Source: Pectobacterium brasiliense
GTDB lineage: Bacteria; Pseudomonadota; Gammaproteobacteria; Enterobacterales; Enterobacteriaceae
NCBI RefSeq assembly: GCF_013449685.1
Contig: NZ_JACDSF010000039.1
Span: 43,871-107,870 of the forward strand
Direction: 5' to 3'
DNA: 64,000 bases
In this document: in pieces, positions 50,751 through 62,628 of the stretch
Position numbering within the stretch: the stretch's first letter is position 1
Layout of the letters: each line of letters opens with the position of its first letter
Notes under the pieces: model-generated
Databases searched by the model: none
The model's input: only the letters and a program-made list of their open reading frames with translations
What the model was told of the DNA's origin: nothing
Program-made: the position numbers and the translations under genes

Positions 50751-52072
50751 GTGATTTTTCCCAGACTGTACCCGAACTGGTCGCCTGGGCACGAAAAAAC
50801 GATTTCTCCATTTCCCTCCCCACCGAACGCCTGGCGTTTTTGATGGCGATTGCCACGCTTAACGGCGAACGCATGGATGGTGAAATGAGTGAAGGTGAGC
50901 TGATTGATGCCTTCCGTCATGTGAGTCAGGGATTTGATCAGACGAACGAAACCATTACCCTTCGCGCCAATAACGCGATTAACGATCTGGTGCGCCAGCG
51001 CTTGCTTAACCGCTTTACCAGCGAGCAGGCCGAAGGTCATGCGATTTATCGTCTGACGCCGCTGGGGATTGGCATTACCGATTATTACATCCGGCAGCGT
51101 GAGTTCTCGACGCTGCGCCTTTCTATGCAGCTCTCTATCGTGGCGCAAGAGCTCAGCCGTGCCGCTGATGCGGCGGAGGAAGACGGTGATGAGTTTCACT
51201 GGCACCGCAACGTCTTTGCGCCGCTGAAATACTCCGTTGCAGAAATTTTTGACAGTATCGATCTGTCACAGCGCGTAATGGATGAGCAGCAGCAGGGTGT
51301 TAAAGACGATATCGCCGCGCTGTTAAATCAGGACTGGCGAGCAGCGATCAGTAGCTGTGAACAACTGCTGACGGAAACGTCATCGACGCTGCGTGAGTTG
51401 CAGGATACGCTGGAAGCCGCTGGCGACAAATTGCAGACGAGCCTGTTGAGCATTCAGGATGCGATTATGAATAATCCGCATAATCTGGAGTTTGTCGACA
51501 AGCTGGTGTTTGACCTGCAAAACAAACTCGATCGCATTGTGAGCTGGGGACAGCAGACGATAGATCTGTGGATTGGTTATGACCGCCACGTACATAAGTT
51601 TATCCGTACCGCGATTGATATGGATAAAAACCGCGTCTTTGCCCAGCGGTTGCGTCAGTCGGTGCAGAGCTATTTTGATAGCCCTTGGGCGCTGACGTTT
51701 GCCAACGCGGATCGTCTGCTGGATATGCGTGACGAAGAGCTGACGCTGCGCAGTGAAGAAGTCACCGGTGAACTGCCGCCGGAGCTGGAATACGAAGAGT
51801 TTAGTGAAATGCGCGAGCAGTTAATCGCGCTGGTCGAGCAGGCGCTGCATAAATATAAAGCGCAACAGATCCCACTGAATTTGAGTGAAGTGATGCGTGA
51901 GTACCTCGCGCAGCATCCTCGCTCGCGGCATTTTGATGTTGCCCGAATCGTGGTCGACCAGGCAGTACGTCTGGGCGTAGCCGAAACAGATTTCACCGGA
52001 TTGCCTGCATTGTGGCAGGCGATCAATGATTACGGAGCCAAGGTGCAGGCCCATGTCATCGACAAATATTGA
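50747..52072 (+). CDS. mukF: Chromosome partition protein MukF (kleisin)
   Basis: Kleisin subunit of the MukBEF condensin; bridges MukB heads. The protein has 441 residues (E. coli 440). An N-terminal winged-helix dimerisation domain ([30 protein letters not shown]), a long helical middle part, and a C-terminal winged helix that binds the MukB head. It begins inside the cmoM stop (ATGA) and overlaps mukE by 20 bases. Confidence 0.97.
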   Translation: MSDFSQTVPELVAWARKNDFSISLPTERLAFLMAIATLNGERMDGEMSEGELIDAFRHVSQGFDQTNETITLRANNAINDLVRQRLLNRFTSEQAEGHAIYRLTPLGIGITDYYIRQREFSTLRLSMQLSIVAQELSRAADAAEEDGDEFHWHRNVFAPLKYSVAEIFDSIDLSQRVMDEQQQGVKDDIAALLNQDWRAAISSCEQLLTETSSTLRELQDTLEAAGDKLQTSLLSIQDAIMNNPHNLEFVDKLVFDLQNKLDRIVSWGQQTIDLWIGYDRHVHKFIRTAIDMDKNRVFAQRLRQSVQSYFDSPWALTFANADRLLDMRDEELTLRSEEVTGELPPELEYEEFSEMREQLIALVEQALHKYKAQQIPLNLSEVMREYLAQHPRSRHFDVARIVVDQAVRLGVAETDFTGLPALWQAINDYGAKVQAHVIDKY

Positions 52073-52775
52073 ACAATTTATGCCAGTGAAGCTGGCAACC
52101 GCGCTGTCGAATAACCTCTTCCCTGCGTTGGACAGCCAATTGCGCGCTGGTCGCCATATTGGTATTGAAGAACTGGAAAACCACGTATTTTTGATGGATT
52201 TTCAGGAGGTGCTGGAAGCCTTCTACAGCCGTTATAACGTGGAATTGATCCGCGCGCCGGAAGGATTTTTCTATCTGCGTCCGCGTTCTACCACGCTCAT
52301 CTCGCGCTCGGTATTGTCTGAGCTGGATATGATGGTAGGGAAAATTCTCTGCTATCTCTATCTGAGTCCGGAGCGTTTGGCGCACGAAGGCATTTTCAGC
52401 CAGCAGGAGTTGTATGAAGAGCTACTGAGTCTGGCGGATGAAAGCAAGCTGTTGAAGCTGGTTAACCAGCGTTCTACCGGCTCCGATCTGGATCGCCAAA
52501 AATTACAGGAAAAAGTCAGAACCTCACTCAACCGCTTACGTCGGTTAGGCATGATCTACTTTATGGGCAATGACAGCAGCAAATTCAGAATTACTGAATC
52601 GGTGTTCCGCTTCGGAGCTGATGTGCGCAGCGGCGATGATGCCCGCGAAGCACAGCTACGCATGATTCGCGATGGTGAAGCGATGCCTGTTGAAGGTAGT
52701 TTGTCGCTGAAAGATGACAGCGACGATAACGATCGCACCGATGATACCGCGCCAGAAACGGGCGAGGATGAATAA
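52053..52775 (+). CDS. mukE: Chromosome partition protein MukE
   Basis: KITE-type winged-helix subunit that binds MukF and DNA. The protein has 240 residues (E. coli 234). [62 protein letters not shown] and [25 protein letters not shown] are diagnostic. The C-terminal tail is acidic and of low complexity (SDDNDRTDD). ATG 52053 matches the family start; AAGG lies 9 bases upstream. Confidence 0.97.
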   Translation: MSSTNIEQFMPVKLATALSNNLFPALDSQLRAGRHIGIEELENHVFLMDFQEVLEAFYSRYNVELIRAPEGFFYLRPRSTTLISRSVLSELDMMVGKILCYLYLSPERLAHEGIFSQQELYEELLSLADESKLLKLVNQRSTGSDLDRQKLQEKVRTSLNRLRRLGMIYFMGNDSSKFRITESVFRFGADVRSGDDAREAQLRMIRDGEAMPVEGSLSLKDDSDDNDRTDDTAPETGEDE

Positions 52776-52794
52776 GTGTTGAGGATGAACAGGA

Positions 52795-55700
52795 ATGATT
52801 GAACGCGGTAAATTTCGCTCACTAACGCTTGTCAACTGGAACGGCTTTTTCGCCCGCACCTTCGATCTGGATGAACTGGTTACCACGCTATCCGGCGGTA
52901 ACGGTGCCGGGAAATCCACTACGATGGCCGCCTTTATTACGGCGCTGATCCCTGACCTGACGCTGTTGCACTTCAGGAACACCACCGAAGCCGGTGCCAC
53001 CAGCGGCTCACGCGATAAAGGTCTGCACGGTAAATTGCGTGCCGGCGTCTGCTACTCCACGCTGGATGTCGTTAACTCGCGTCATCAGCGCGTGCTGGTT
53101 GGGGTTCGTCTCCAGCAGGTGGCAGGGCGCGACCGTAAAGTTGACATCAAGCCTTTCACCATTCAGGGATTGCCGACGGCGATACAGCCGACGCAAATTC
53201 TGACGCAGATGGTCGGCGATCGTCAGGCCCGCGTGCTCTCATTGCAAGAGCTGAAAGAGCGCGTCGAGGAGATGGAAGGTGTTCAGTTCAAGCAGTTTAA
53301 CTCCATCACCGACTATCACTCGCTGATGTTTGATTTGGGCGTGGTGCCGCGTCGCCTGCGTTCTGCTTCCGATCGCAGTAAGTTCTATCGTCTGATCGAA
53401 GCGTCGCTGTACGGCGGTATCTCCAGCGCGATTACTCGCTCGCTGCGTGACTACCTACTGCCGGAAAACAGCGGCGTGCGGAAAGCGTTTCAGGATATGG
53501 AAGCCGCGCTGCGTGAAAACCGCATGACGCTGGAAGCGATTCGCGTTACCCAGTCCGATCGCGACTTGTTTAAGCACCTGATCTCTGAAGCGACTTCCTA
53601 TGTTGCCGCCGACTACATGCGGCACGCCAATGAGCGTCGTATTCATCTGGATGGGGTGTTGGAACTGCGGCGTGACCTGTTCTCCAGCCGTAAGCAACTG
53701 TCGAGTGAGCACTATCGTCATGTAGAAATGGCGCGGGAGCTGGCGGAGCAAAGTGGTGCCGAAGGCGATCTGGAAACGGATTATCAGGCAGCAAGCGACC
53801 ACCTGAATCTGGTGCAGACCGCGATGCGTCAGCAGGAAAAAATCGAGCGCTATAACGCCGACCTGGAAGAATTGAGCTATCGCCTCGAGGAACAAAACGA
53901 GGTGGTGGAAGAAGCGCGGGAGCAGCAGGCAGAAAACGAAGAACGCGCCGATGCTGCCGAGCTGGAAGTGGATGAACTGAAAAGCCAGCTTGCCGATTAT
54001 CAGCAGGCACTGGACGTGCAGCAGACGCGCGCCATTCAGTATCAGCAGGCTCAGCAGGCGCTGGAACGCGCGCGGTCGCTGTGTCAGTTGCCAGATTTAA
54101 CGGCTGAAAATGCTGATGAGTGGCTGGACAGCTATCAGGCGAAAGAGCAGGAAGCGACAGAAATTTTGATGCTGCTGGAGCAGAAACTGAGCGTGGCCGA
54201 TGCGGCGCACGGTCAATTTGAACAAGCCTATCAGTTGGTGAGCAAGATTGCCGGTGCGGTGAATCGCAACGAAGCCTGGCAGGTTGCCCGCGACCTGTTG
54301 CGCGATAGCGCTTCACAACGCTATCAGGCGGAGCGGGTACAGCCGCTGAGGATGCGTCTGTCTGAGTTGGAACAGCGCCTGCGCGAACAGCAGGATGCCG
54401 AGCGATTATTGCAGGATTTCAGCAAACGCAACGGTCAGGATTATCAACCGGAAGCGCTGGAATCACTCCAGCAAGAACTTGATGCCCGCATCGAAACGCT
54501 GTCATCGCTGGTGGCAGAAGCGGGTGAGCGTCGCATGGCGCTACGTCAGGAGCTGGAGCAGACTCAACAGCGCATTCAGAAGCTGACGGCGCGTGCGCCA
54601 GTCTGGCTGGCTGCACAGGAAATGTTGACGCAACTGAGCGAGCAGAGCGGCGAAACGTTTGAAGATAGCCGTCAGGTGACGGAATTCATGCAGCAGTTGC
54701 TGGAGCGTGAGCGTGAAACCACGGTTGAACGTGATGACATCGCAGCGCGTAAACGGCAGATCGAAGCGCAGATTGAGCGCCTGAGTCAGCCCGGCGGTTC
54801 GGAAGACCCGCGCCTGAATGCGCTGGCGGAACGCTTTGGCGGCGTGCTGCTGTCTGAGATTTATGATGACGTGACGTTGGATGATGCGCCGTACTTCTCC
54901 GCGTTGTATGGTCCCTCCCGCCATGCCATTGTGGTGTCCGATCTTTCTCTGGTACGCGATCAGCTTGCCGGTCTGGAAGACTGCCCGGAAGACCTGTATC
55001 TGATCGAGGGGGATCCGCAGTCGTTTGATGACAGCGTATTTGCCGTTGAAGAGCTGGAACGTGCCGTCGTGGTGAAAGTCGCGGAGCGTCAGTGGCGTTA
55101 TTCGCGTTTCCCTGAAGTGCCGTTGTTTGGCCGTGCTGCGCGGGAAATGCGTCTGGAAAGCCTGCGTGATGAGCGTGAAGCGCTGGCCGAACAGTACGCG
55201 ACGCTGTCATTCGACGTGCAGAAAACACAGCGCCTGCACCAGTCGTTCAGCCGCTTTATCGGTACGCATCTGGCTGTCGTTTTTGATGATGATCCCGAAG
55301 CGGAAATCCGTACCCTCAGTTCCCGTCGTGGCGAGCTGGATCGGGCGATGGCGAGCTTTGATGGCGAAAACCAACAGCAGCGTCAGCAGTACGATCAGGC
55401 GAAAGAAGCTAGCGCACAGCTGAATAAACTGATTCCGCGAATTAGCCTGCTTTGCGATGAAACATTGCAGGATCGCGTGGAAGAGATTCGTGCAGAGCTG
55501 GATGAAACCGAAGAGTCTGCTCGTTTCATTCAGCAGCATGGTGCAACGCTGGCTAAGCTGGAACCATTGGTTTCTGTCCTGCAAAATGACCCGCAGCAGC
55601 ATGAGCAGTTGCAGGAAGATTATACGCAGGCACAGAACGCACAGCGGCAGGCAAAACAGCAGGCGTTTGCGTTGACCGAAGTTGTACAGCGTCGCGCGCA

Positions 55701-57234
55701 CTTCAGCTATGCCGATTCGGCCGGAATGTTGGGTGAAAATGCGGGCTTAAATGACAAACTGCGCCATCGTTTGGAACAGGCTGAAGCGGAACGGACAAAA
55801 GCGCGTGAACAGCTCCGCCAGCATCAGGCACAGCTGACGCAGTACAGTCAGGTTCAGGCATCGCTGAAAAGTTCTTACGATGCCAAGCAGGACATGCTGA
55901 AGGAGCTGACGCAAGAGCTTCAGGATATCGGCGTCCGTGCGGATGCTGATGCCGAAGCGCGTGCCCGTCAACGTCGTGATGAGCTGCATGCGGCATTAAG
56001 CACCAACCGCTCGCGGCGGAATCAGTTGGAAAAACAGATTACGTTCTGTGAAGCAGAAATGGACAGTTTGCAGAAGAAGTTGCGCAAACTGGAGCGTGAT
56101 TACCATCAGATGCGTGAGCAGGTTGTTACGGCGAAAGCGGGCTGGTGCGCGGTCATGCGTTTGGTGAAAGACAACGGCGTCGAGCGTCGCCTGCACCGTC
56201 GTGAACTCGCTTATATGGAAGGCGATGAACTGCGTTCCATGTCGGATAAAGCGCTGGGTGCGCTGCGTCTGGCGGTTGCAGATAACGAACATTTGCGCGA
56301 TGTGCTGCGGCTTTCCGAAGATCCGAAGCGGCCTGAGCGCAAGATCCAGTTTTATATCGCCGTTTACCAGCATCTGCGCGAGCGTATCCGTCAGGATATT
56401 ATCCGCACTGATGATCCGGTAGAAGCGATTGAGCAGATGGAGATCGAGCTTAACCGTCTGACAGAAGAGCTGACGGCGCGTGAGCAGATGCTGGCCATCA
56501 GTTCACGCAGCGTGGCAAACATCATTCGTAAAACGATCCAGCGCGAGCAGAACCGCATTCGGATGCTGAACCAAGGGCTGCAAGCGGTCGCATTTGGTCA
56601 GGTGAAGAGCGTTCGTCTCAACGTCAACGTGCGCGAAACGCATACTACGTTGCTCAACGTGTTGTCCGAACAGCAGGAAATGCATCAGGATCTGTTTAAC
56701 AGCAACCGTCTGACCTTCTCGGAAGCGTTGGCAAAACTGTATCAGCGCCTGAATCCTGAAATTGATATGGGACAGCGCACGCCGCAAACCATCGGTGAAG
56801 AGCTGCTGGATTACCGAAACTACCTTGAAATGGAAGTTGAAGTTAACCGTGGCGCGGATGGCTGGCTACGGGCGGAAAGTGGCGCGCTGTCGACCGGGGA
56901 AGCCATTGGTACTGGGATGTCGATTCTGGTCATGGTGGTGCAGAGCTGGGAAGAAGAGTCTAAGCGCCTGCGTGGCAAAGATATTATTCCATGTCGTCTG
57001 CTCTTCCTCGATGAGGCGGCACGTCTGGATGCTAAGTCGATTGCGACACTGTTCGAGCTCTGCGATCGTCTGGAAATGCAGTTGGTCATCGCGGCACCGG
57101 AAAATATCAGTCCCGAGAAGGGAACCACCTATAAGCTGGTGCGTAAAGTCTACCAGAACAACGAGCACGTCCATGTGGTCGGGCTGCGCGGTTTCGGAAC
57201 GGAAGCGCCAGAGACGCAAGAGCAAGCCTCGTAG
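52795..57234 (+). CDS. mukB: Chromosome partition protein MukB (SMC-like)
   Basis: Large ATPase of the MukBEF condensin that compacts and segregates the chromosome. The protein has 1479 residues (E. coli 1486). Walker [16 protein letters not shown] is near residue 35; two long coiled coils flank a hinge near the middle (roughly residues 645-800, e.g. [20 protein letters not shown]); the C-terminal head has the signature [18 protein letters not shown] and Walker [13 protein letters not shown]. It is the last gene of its operon, followed by a repeat-split terminator. Confidence 0.97.
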   Translation: MIERGKFRSLTLVNWNGFFARTFDLDELVTTLSGGNGAGKSTTMAAFITALIPDLTLLHFRNTTEAGATSGSRDKGLHGKLRAGVCYSTLDVVNSRHQRVLVGVRLQQVAGRDRKVDIKPFTIQGLPTAIQPTQILTQMVGDRQARVLSLQELKERVEEMEGVQFKQFNSITDYHSLMFDLGVVPRRLRSASDRSKFYRLIEASLYGGISSAITRSLRDYLLPENSGVRKAFQDMEAALRENRMTLEAIRVTQSDRDLFKHLISEATSYVAADYMRHANERRIHLDGVLELRRDLFSSRKQLSSEHYRHVEMARELAEQSGAEGDLETDYQAASDHLNLVQTAMRQQEKIERYNADLEELSYRLEEQNEVVEEAREQQAENEERADAAELEVDELKSQLADYQQALDVQQTRAIQYQQAQQALERARSLCQLPDLTAENADEWLDSYQAKEQEATEILMLLEQKLSVADAAHGQFEQAYQLVSKIAGAVNRNEAWQVARDLLRDSASQRYQAERVQPLRMRLSELEQRLREQQDAERLLQDFSKRNGQDYQPEALESLQQELDARIETLSSLVAEAGERRMALRQELEQTQQRIQKLTARAPVWLAAQEMLTQLSEQSGETFEDSRQVTEFMQQLLERERETTVERDDIAARKRQIEAQIERLSQPGGSEDPRLNALAERFGGVLLSEIYDDVTLDDAPYFSALYGPSRHAIVVSDLSLVRDQLAGLEDCPEDLYLIEGDPQSFDDSVFAVEELERAVVVKVAERQWRYSRFPEVPLFGRAAREMRLESLRDEREALAEQYATLSFDVQKTQRLHQSFSRFIGTHLAVVFDDDPEAEIRTLSSRRGELDRAMASFDGENQQQRQQYDQAKEASAQLNKLIPRISLLCDETLQDRVEEIRAELDETEESARFIQQHGATLAKLEPLVSVLQNDPQQHEQLQEDYTQAQNAQRQAKQQAFALTEVVQRRAHFSYADSAGMLGENAGLNDKLRHRLEQAEAERTKAREQLRQHQAQLTQYSQVQASLKSSYDAKQDMLKELTQELQDIGVRADADAEARARQRRDELHAALSTNRSRRNQLEKQITFCEAEMDSLQKKLRKLERDYHQMREQVVTAKAGWCAVMRLVKDNGVERRLHRRELAYMEGDELRSMSDKALGALRLAVADNEHLRDVLRLSEDPKRPERKIQFYIAVYQHLRERIRQDIIRTDDPVEAIEQMEIELNRLTEELTAREQMLAISSRSVANIIRKTIQREQNRIRMLNQGLQAVAFGQVKSVRLNVNVRETHTTLLNVLSEQQEMHQDLFNSNRLTFSEALAKLYQRLNPEIDMGQRTPQTIGEELLDYRNYLEMEVEVNRGADGWLRAESGALSTGEAIGTGMSILVMVVQSWEEESKRLRGKDIIPCRLLFLDEAARLDAKSIATLFELCDRLEMQLVIAAPENISPEKGTTYKLVRKVYQNNEHVHVVGLRGFGTEAPETQEQAS

Positions 57235-57294
57235 TGGGGAGCGGTAAAGGTGGTCGTTGTAAACTTTGCCGCTATGTTCTCCTATAATGATAAG

Positions 57295-57496
57295 GCCGCT
57301 TTTTTAAGCGACTTGAGGTTGCTGACAAAGTCTGTTGAGCGGGAGTAACGGATAGATCGTAAAGTCGCTGTAAATACATCCATGTACGCTCGAATTGCGC
57401 TATCCCTGGCGCAAACGCTTTACTCTTCTATTCCGTTACTCCCGTTTTCGTTCAGAAAATCGGTTTGTCAACAGTCTGAAGCCGCTTTTTTAAGCG
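57295..57496. repeat. Structured palindromic element flanked by a 16-base direct repeat
   Basis: gccgcttttttaagcg occurs at 57295-57310 and again at 57481-57496. Between them lies a nested palindrome: gctgacaaa/tttgtcaac outermost (57321-57329, 57464-57472), then cgggagtaacgga.../...ccgttactcccg (57340-57364, 57418-57444), with inner hairpins tacat/atgta (57375-57386) and ttgcgc/gcgcaa (57395-57414). No ORF is inside. It looks like a non-coding mobile or repeat element inserted at the mukB terminator. Confidence 0.65.
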
Positions 57497-57510
57497 GCTT
57501 TATTTTTTCG
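57479..57510 (+). terminator. mukB terminator (distal copy)
   Basis: aagccgctt-ttt-aagcggctt with the tail TATTTTTTC. The proximal copy at 57293-57314 has a mismatched stem and no T run, so only the distal copy looks functional. Confidence 0.8.
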
Positions 57511-57707
57511 TAACGCGTTGCTTAAAAAGAATGCTGACGGCGAATAGGTTCATCAAATATTAAGATAATACCCAGAAGAAGAAGCAAAAATATTTTTCTC
57601 TTTATATACTGACGATAAAACGATTGCAGGCCGTAGAAGGATTTGCGGTTTTATGTTGCAAGGTGGCGTACCGTAATAACGGGCGCGATATAAAAACGAT
57701 CACATTT

Positions 57708-57747
57708 CATTCTTTCTCGTTTTCTACACGAGCAAAGTGAAAGAATG
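57708..57747. other. Two-tier palindrome upstream of ldtD
   Basis: Perfect 9-bp outer arms (cattctttc/gaaagaatg) enclose an inner ctcgt/acgag hairpin, about 110 bases before the ldtD start. Possible operator or leader RNA structure. Confidence 0.4.
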
Positions 57748-57854
57748 TGCTTACGCGAGTATGACCGTATACGAGCGAATTCGGTTTGTTATTTCCATAT
57801 CCAGCGTGGATTGTCGTGAAAGCATAGTGATTAATGAGTACAGGGGATAAATGG

Positions 57855-59594
57855 ATGTTGTTGTTACATAAACGAAAAATGGTCAGGCTGCTGTTACGCG
57901 TGGGTTGTATTTGGGTCGGAAGCCTGTCTCCTTCGTTTTCGGTGCTGGCAGCATCTCCGACGGTGGTATCCGGCTTATCGCAAAGCTCGGGCGTGGTGTC
58001 TGTAGAAAATAGCCGTGCAGGGCTTCTGGCCGCGCTGCCGCACGGTATGACGTTACATTATCTCTCTGATTTATCATCGCTTTATGCCCAGCATCAGATG
58101 CAACCTATGTGGGCAGATAACCGTGCGGTTCAACAGTTTCAACAACAGCTGGCCGAATTAGCGATAGCGGGCGTACAGCCGCAGTTCACTACGTGGGTAA
58201 CCTGGCTGACCGATCCGCAATTGACCGGATTTGCGCGCGATGCCGTGCTCTCGGATGCGATGCTGGGCTATTTGCAGTTCGTCTCGGGTGTAGAGCGTAG
58301 CGGTAATGACTGGTTGTACAGCAGCGTACCTTACCGTCTGCAATCGCCGGCGCTCAATATCGTTTCGCAATGGCAACAGGCCGTGAAATCCGGCACCAGC
58401 GCGGCCTATGTGGTTTCGCTGGCACCACAGCATTCGCAATACGCCAAAATGCATGAAGCGCTGAAGACGATGCTGACGGACAATCGACCGTGGCCGAGCC
58501 TGAATCTGGTGGAGTCTCTGCGTCCGGAACAGCAGAGTCGTGAACTGGCGGTACTGCGTGAGATTCTGCAACGTACTGGCATGCTGTCTTCAACGGAGAG
58601 CATTACGCTATTTAACGAAAATACCGCCGCGACGACGGTATCGACAACAGGGCAGGCTCCGCTGGTCGAGGGCGGTGCTATCGACGATCGTTATACTGGC
58701 GAACTGGTTGACGCGGTTAAACGCTTCCAGCACTGGCAAGGGCTGGAGGATGATGGCGTTATTGGTAAGCGTACGCGTGATTGGCTCAATGTGTCCCCGC
58801 AAATGCGCGCAACGCTGCTGGCGCTGAATATCCAGCGTCTGCGTCTGTTACCGGACAATGTTCACACCGGTATCATGGTGAACATCCCCAATTATTCACT
58901 GATCTATTATCAGGATGGCGCTGAACGCTTGTCATCGCGCGTCATTGTTGGACAGCCTAAACGCAAAACGCCATTGATGAGCAGCTCGCTGTATAACGTG
59001 GTGGTCAATCCGCCGTGGAATGTTCCTACGACGCTGACTCGGCAGGACATCATTCCTAAAGTCGTACGCGACCCCGGTTATCTACAGCGTCATGGCTACA
59101 CGGTGTTGTCCGGCTGGAGTCAGGATGCTGAAGCGATCGATCCTTCCATGATCGATTGGCCGATGGTTTCCGCAGAGCGCTTCCCTTATCGACTGCGTCA
59201 GGCCCCAGGTGCGAATAACTCGCTGGGACGCTATAAATTCAATATGCCGAATTCAGAAGCAATTTATCTGCACGACACGCCTAATCACAATCTGTTCCAG
59301 CGTGATATCCGGGCGCTGAGCTCCGGCTGCGTGCGGGTTAATAAAGCATCGGAACTGGCTAGCATGTTATTGCAGGATGCGGGGTGGAATAATAGTCGTA
59401 TTTCTTCCACGCTGGATCAGGGAAATACCACCTTTGTGTCAATGAAACATCGGATTCCGGTCAACCTCTATTACCTGACCGCGTGGGTGGCGGAAGATGG
59501 TAGACCGCAGTTCCGAACAGATATTTACAATTATGATGACACCGCTCGTGCCGGGACGAAAGTGCTGTCCAGAGCAGGGCTGTTGCTTCAGTAA
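57855..59594 (+). CDS. ldtD: L,D-transpeptidase LdtD (YcbB)
   Basis: Forms 3-3 (mDAP-mDAP) peptidoglycan cross-links and confers beta-lactam tolerance. The protein has 579 residues (E. coli 615). An N-terminal hydrophobic export segment ([24 protein letters not shown]) is followed by a substrate-like N-terminal domain, a peptidoglycan-binding repeat ([30 protein letters not shown]) and the YkuD catalytic domain with [15 protein letters not shown] and [11 protein letters not shown] (catalytic His and Cys). ATG 57855 has AGGGG 8 bases upstream; ATG 57834 is in frame but unsupported. mepK, which cuts the same cross-link, follows. Confidence 0.93.
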   Translation: MLLLHKRKMVRLLLRVGCIWVGSLSPSFSVLAASPTVVSGLSQSSGVVSVENSRAGLLAALPHGMTLHYLSDLSSLYAQHQMQPMWADNRAVQQFQQQLAELAIAGVQPQFTTWVTWLTDPQLTGFARDAVLSDAMLGYLQFVSGVERSGNDWLYSSVPYRLQSPALNIVSQWQQAVKSGTSAAYVVSLAPQHSQYAKMHEALKTMLTDNRPWPSLNLVESLRPEQQSRELAVLREILQRTGMLSSTESITLFNENTAATTVSTTGQAPLVEGGAIDDRYTGELVDAVKRFQHWQGLEDDGVIGKRTRDWLNVSPQMRATLLALNIQRLRLLPDNVHTGIMVNIPNYSLIYYQDGAERLSSRVIVGQPKRKTPLMSSSLYNVVVNPPWNVPTTLTRQDIIPKVVRDPGYLQRHGYTVLSGWSQDAEAIDPSMIDWPMVSAERFPYRLRQAPGANNSLGRYKFNMPNSEAIYLHDTPNHNLFQRDIRALSSGCVRVNKASELASMLLQDAGWNNSRISSTLDQGNTTFVSMKHRIPVNLYYLTAWVAEDGRPQFRTDIYNYDDTARAGTKVLSRAGLLLQ

Positions 59595-59772
59595 GTATTG
59601 AAAACACGAGCATTAGCGGTATCGGTATTTTATCGTTTTGCGGGGGATCGATGCGATCTCCCGCAAACCCGTAAGCAAAGCGGGTTGACTCACTTTTCTC
59701 TGGCAGTTAAGGTTCAAGGCGGCACGTTTTGTGCCTCCTTTTATACCGTTCTTTAGCCAGGGTACTTGTTCT

Positions 59773-60321
59773 ATGGATCACATTGACAATCATCGCCGTA
59801 AGTGGCTTGCACTGGGTGGTGCCGCGTTGGGTATCGCACTGCTTCCCGGTCAGGCATTTGCGACGTTATCTACACCCCGACCACGAATTTTGACGCTGAA
59901 CAATCTGAATACCGGAGAGCGGCTGAAAACGGAATTCTTTGATGGCAAACGGTATAACAAGTCAGAACTTTCCCGCCTGAATCACTTTTTCCGCGACTAT
60001 CGCGCCAATAAAGTCAAAACGATTGATCCCCAACTCTTCGATCAGCTCTATCGCTTACAGGTGATGTTGGGCACCAACAAGCCCGTACAGCTGATTTCTG
60101 GTTATCGCGCGATAGATACGAATAATGAATTACGCGCGCATAGCAGAGGTGTGGCAAAGCAGAGCTACCACACGAAAGGGCAGGCGATGGATTTCCACAT
60201 TGAAGGCGTTCAACTCGCTAATATTCGTAAAGCGGCGATGAAAATGCGTGCCGGCGGCGTTGGCTACTACCCACGCAGCGATTTCGTTCACATCGATACC
60301 GGCCCCGTCCGCACCTGGTAA
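59773..60321 (+). CDS. mepK: Murein endopeptidase MepK (YcbK, M15 family)
   Basis: Hydrolyses mDAP-mDAP (3-3) cross-links during cell-wall growth. The protein has 182 residues, as in E. coli. A twin-arginine-type signal (HRRKWLALGGAALGIALLPGQAFA) is followed by the zinc peptidase core: SRGVAKQSYHTKGQAMDFHIEG (His, Asp) and GGVGYYPRSDFVHIDTGP (second His). ATG 59773 aligns with the family; the upstream extension in frame is not supported. It lies next to ldtD, whose product it opposes. Confidence 0.94.
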   Translation: MDHIDNHRRKWLALGGAALGIALLPGQAFATLSTPRPRILTLNNLNTGERLKTEFFDGKRYNKSELSRLNHFFRDYRANKVKTIDPQLFDQLYRLQVMLGTNKPVQLISGYRAIDTNNELRAHSRGVAKQSYHTKGQAMDFHIEGVQLANIRKAAMKMRAGGVGYYPRSDFVHIDTGPVRTW

Positions 60322-60402
60322 TCTGCTACCGCAGCACGACACTTTTTTGATTCGGCTCGCTGAGACATCGCGAGCCGCTCAGTTTATTCAACATGGAGTG
60401 AT

Positions 60403-61050
60403 ATGAAATATCAAATTGTCCCGGTGACGGCATTTAGCCAGAACTGCACGTTGTTATGGTGCGAAAAAACCAATGAAGCGGCGATTGTCGATCCCGGTGG
60501 TGATGCAGAAAAAATCAAACGTGCCGTCGCGGATGCAGGAATTTCGGTTAAACAGATTCTGTTAACGCACGGTCATCTGGATCATGTTGGCGCGGCTGCG
60601 GAGTTAGCCGAGCACTATCAGGTCGCAATTATTGGCCCGCAGATTGAAGACGCTTTCTGGCTGGAAGGGTTACCGGCACAGAGCCGGATGTTTGGTCTGG
60701 AAGAATGCGCGCCGCTGACGCCATCGCGTTGGCTACAGGAAGGTGATGAGGTCAGCGTGGGTGAGACGACACTAGCGGTTTTCCATTGCCCAGGCCATAC
60801 TCCGGGTCACATTGTTTTCTTTGATGCGGAATCGCGTCTGGCGCAGGTGGGTGATGTGATTTTTAACGGTGGCGTAGGGCGTACCGATTTCCCACAGGGA
60901 GATCATCAGGCATTGATTGCGTCCATCAAAAACAAACTGTTGCCGCTGGGTGATGATGTGACGTTTATCCCGGGACACGGCCCGATGTCGACCTTAGGAC
61001 ATGAGCGCAAAACCAACCCTTTCCTGCGTGAAGATGCCGCGATTTGGTAG
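60403..61050 (+). CDS. gloC: Hydroxyacylglutathione hydrolase GloC (type II glyoxalase)
   Basis: Metallo-beta-lactamase-fold thioesterase that hydrolyses S-lactoylglutathione in methylglyoxal detoxification. The protein has 215 residues, as in E. coli YcbL. Metal ligands: [10 protein letters not shown] (HxHxDH), the [11 protein letters not shown]is, the QVGDVIF Asp and the PGHGP His. GGAGTG precedes the ATG. Confidence 0.94.
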   Translation: MKYQIVPVTAFSQNCTLLWCEKTNEAAIVDPGGDAEKIKRAVADAGISVKQILLTHGHLDHVGAAAELAEHYQVAIIGPQIEDAFWLEGLPAQSRMFGLEECAPLTPSRWLQEGDEVSVGETTLAVFHCPGHTPGHIVFFDAESRLAQVGDVIFNGGVGRTDFPQGDHQALIASIKNKLLPLGDDVTFIPGHGPMSTLGHERKTNPFLREDAAIW

Positions 61051-61079
61051 TGTTTTATAGACTTGAAACGCAGAAATAA

Positions 61080-61108
61080 AAAAGCCGACATTTTATGTCG
61101 GCTTTTTT
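61080..61108. terminator. Bidirectional gloC/aspC terminator
   Basis: Perfect 11-bp stem (aaaagccgaca/tgtcggctttt) with T runs on both strands, between convergent genes. Confidence 0.9.
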
Positions 61109-61121
61109 GATTGCAGAAGAA

Positions 61122-62312
61122 TCAGAGTACGGCAACAATTGCTTCGCAGAGCGGAGCCATATTTTCTGGCGTCATTCCTGCAACGTTGATTCGGCCAGAA
61201 TTCACCGCGTAAACGCCGAATTCGTCACGCAGACGCAGAACCTGCTCTTTGGTCAAGCCGCTGAATGAGAACATCCCATTCTGGTCGATGATGAAGGAGA
61301 AATCCTGCTGCGCGCCTTTTTCCTGCAAGGTGTTCACGAACAGCTGACGCATACGCTGAATGCGCTCACGCATCGCCGTCAATTCCTGCTCCCACATGGT
61401 TTTAAGCGCGTCGTTGCCCAGAATGGTCGCAACAACGGTCGCGCCGTGTGACGGTGGGTTGGAGTAGTTTGCGCGAATAGCGGCTTTCACCTGGCTGAAT
61501 GCTTTGTCTGCCGTTGCGGCATCAGCGGCAACCAGCGTGCAGGCACCGACGCGCTCATTGTACAAACCGAAGTTTTTAGAGTACGAGCTGCAAACGATCA
61601 GTTCATCGTGTTTTGCAGCAAAGAGACGCAGGCCTTCCGCATCTTCTTCGAGCCCACGGGCAAAGCCCTGATAGGCGAAGTCAAACAGCGGCAGCCAGCC
61701 TTTGGCTACCGACAGCTCGGCCAGCGTAGCCCACTGCTCAGCGGTAGGGTCGATACCGGTTGGGTTATGGCAACAGCCGTGGAACAGCACCACGTCACCC
61801 GCTTGTGCAGCGTTCAGGCTATTCAGCAGGCCATCAAAATCCAGCGCATGGTTTGCGGCATCGTAGTAGTCATACTGGCACACTTCCAAACCGACAGCGG
61901 AGAAGACGTTGTTGTGATTTGGCCAGGTTGGGTTGCTGATCCAAATGCGTTTTGCCGACGTTTGATTTGCAATGAAATCAGCGGCTACACGCAACGCACC
62001 GGTTCCGCCCGGCGTTTGCGCCGTGCGGGCTCGTTTGTCTGCAATGATGGCATTCTGCTTGCCAAACAACAGCTCCTGCGTGCACTGACCGAATGCTGGC
62101 AGACCGTCAATGCCCAGATAATTTTTGGTGGTTTCATTTTCCAGCAGATAGTGTTCTGCTTTTTTTACGCTGGTCAGAACCGGAGTTTTACCGGTTTCAT
62201 CTTTATAGACACCAATACCCAGATTGATTTTATTCGCGCGGTCATCGGCGCGGAAAAGATCCGTCAGCCCGAGAATAGGATCGGCCGGTGCGGCAGAGAT
62301 ATTTTCAAACAT
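61122..62312 (-). CDS. aspC: Aspartate aminotransferase
   Basis: PLP enzyme exchanging amino groups between aspartate and 2-oxoglutarate; central to aspartate and aromatic amino acid metabolism. The protein has 396 residues, as in E. coli. Visible: [68 protein letters not shown], and [17 protein letters not shown] with the Schiff-base lysine. An in-frame extension to 62381 is ignored because the family start is at 62312, with GGAACA just upstream. Confidence 0.96.
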   Translation of the reverse strand: MFENISAAPADPILGLTDLFRADDRANKINLGIGVYKDETGKTPVLTSVKKAEHYLLENETTKNYLGIDGLPAFGQCTQELLFGKQNAIIADKRARTAQTPGGTGALRVAADFIANQTSAKRIWISNPTWPNHNNVFSAVGLEVCQYDYYDAANHALDFDGLLNSLNAAQAGDVVLFHGCCHNPTGIDPTAEQWATLAELSVAKGWLPLFDFAYQGFARGLEEDAEGLRLFAAKHDELIVCSSYSKNFGLYNERVGACTLVAADAATADKAFSQVKAAIRANYSNPPSHGATVVATILGNDALKTMWEQELTAMRERIQRMRQLFVNTLQEKGAQQDFSFIIDQNGMFSFSGLTKEQVLRLRDEFGVYAVNSGRINVAGMTPENMAPLCEAIVAVL

Positions 62313-62554
62313 TGCCAGAATGTTCCATAACTGAGATGAAATAAGAATTCTCAGAGTACCGTCAGTAAAAGGCTTTGCCAACCGTTGATGTCAAAAAGAA
62401 AGGGAAATAACAGGGAGAAGGAGAGAGACGAAATAAAAGACTGGTTAGGCGAGAATAATTGGCGCAGCGTGGCGTAAAGCAGAAACAAAAAAACGTTGGC
62501 AGAGTTTTTCTGCGTTGCTGGCGACGGCTCGTAAGGTGCTGTTCAGCACACAAT

Positions 62555-62584
62555 AAAAAAGACAGAGCCGAAGCCCTGTCTTTT
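62555..62584 (-). terminator. ompF terminator
   Basis: 12-bp stem closing a TTCG tetraloop on the minus strand (one G-U pair), followed by TTTTTTATTG. A stable terminator, as expected for a major porin mRNA. Confidence 0.88.
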
Positions 62585-62628
62585 CATGCAATACGAACGA
62601 TTAACTCGTTACGTTATGCTGAGGCAAC

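Larger units (their letters stand above)
57235..57854. other. 620-base intergenic region mukB-ldtD
   Basis: Contains a structured repeat nested between duplicated terminator sequences (57295-57500), then an AT-rich stretch with a two-tier palindrome (57708-57747) upstream of ldtD. I searched by eye for a CpxR box (GTAAA-N5-GTAAA), because E. coli ldtD is Cpx-controlled, and saw none that convinced me. Confidence 0.6.
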
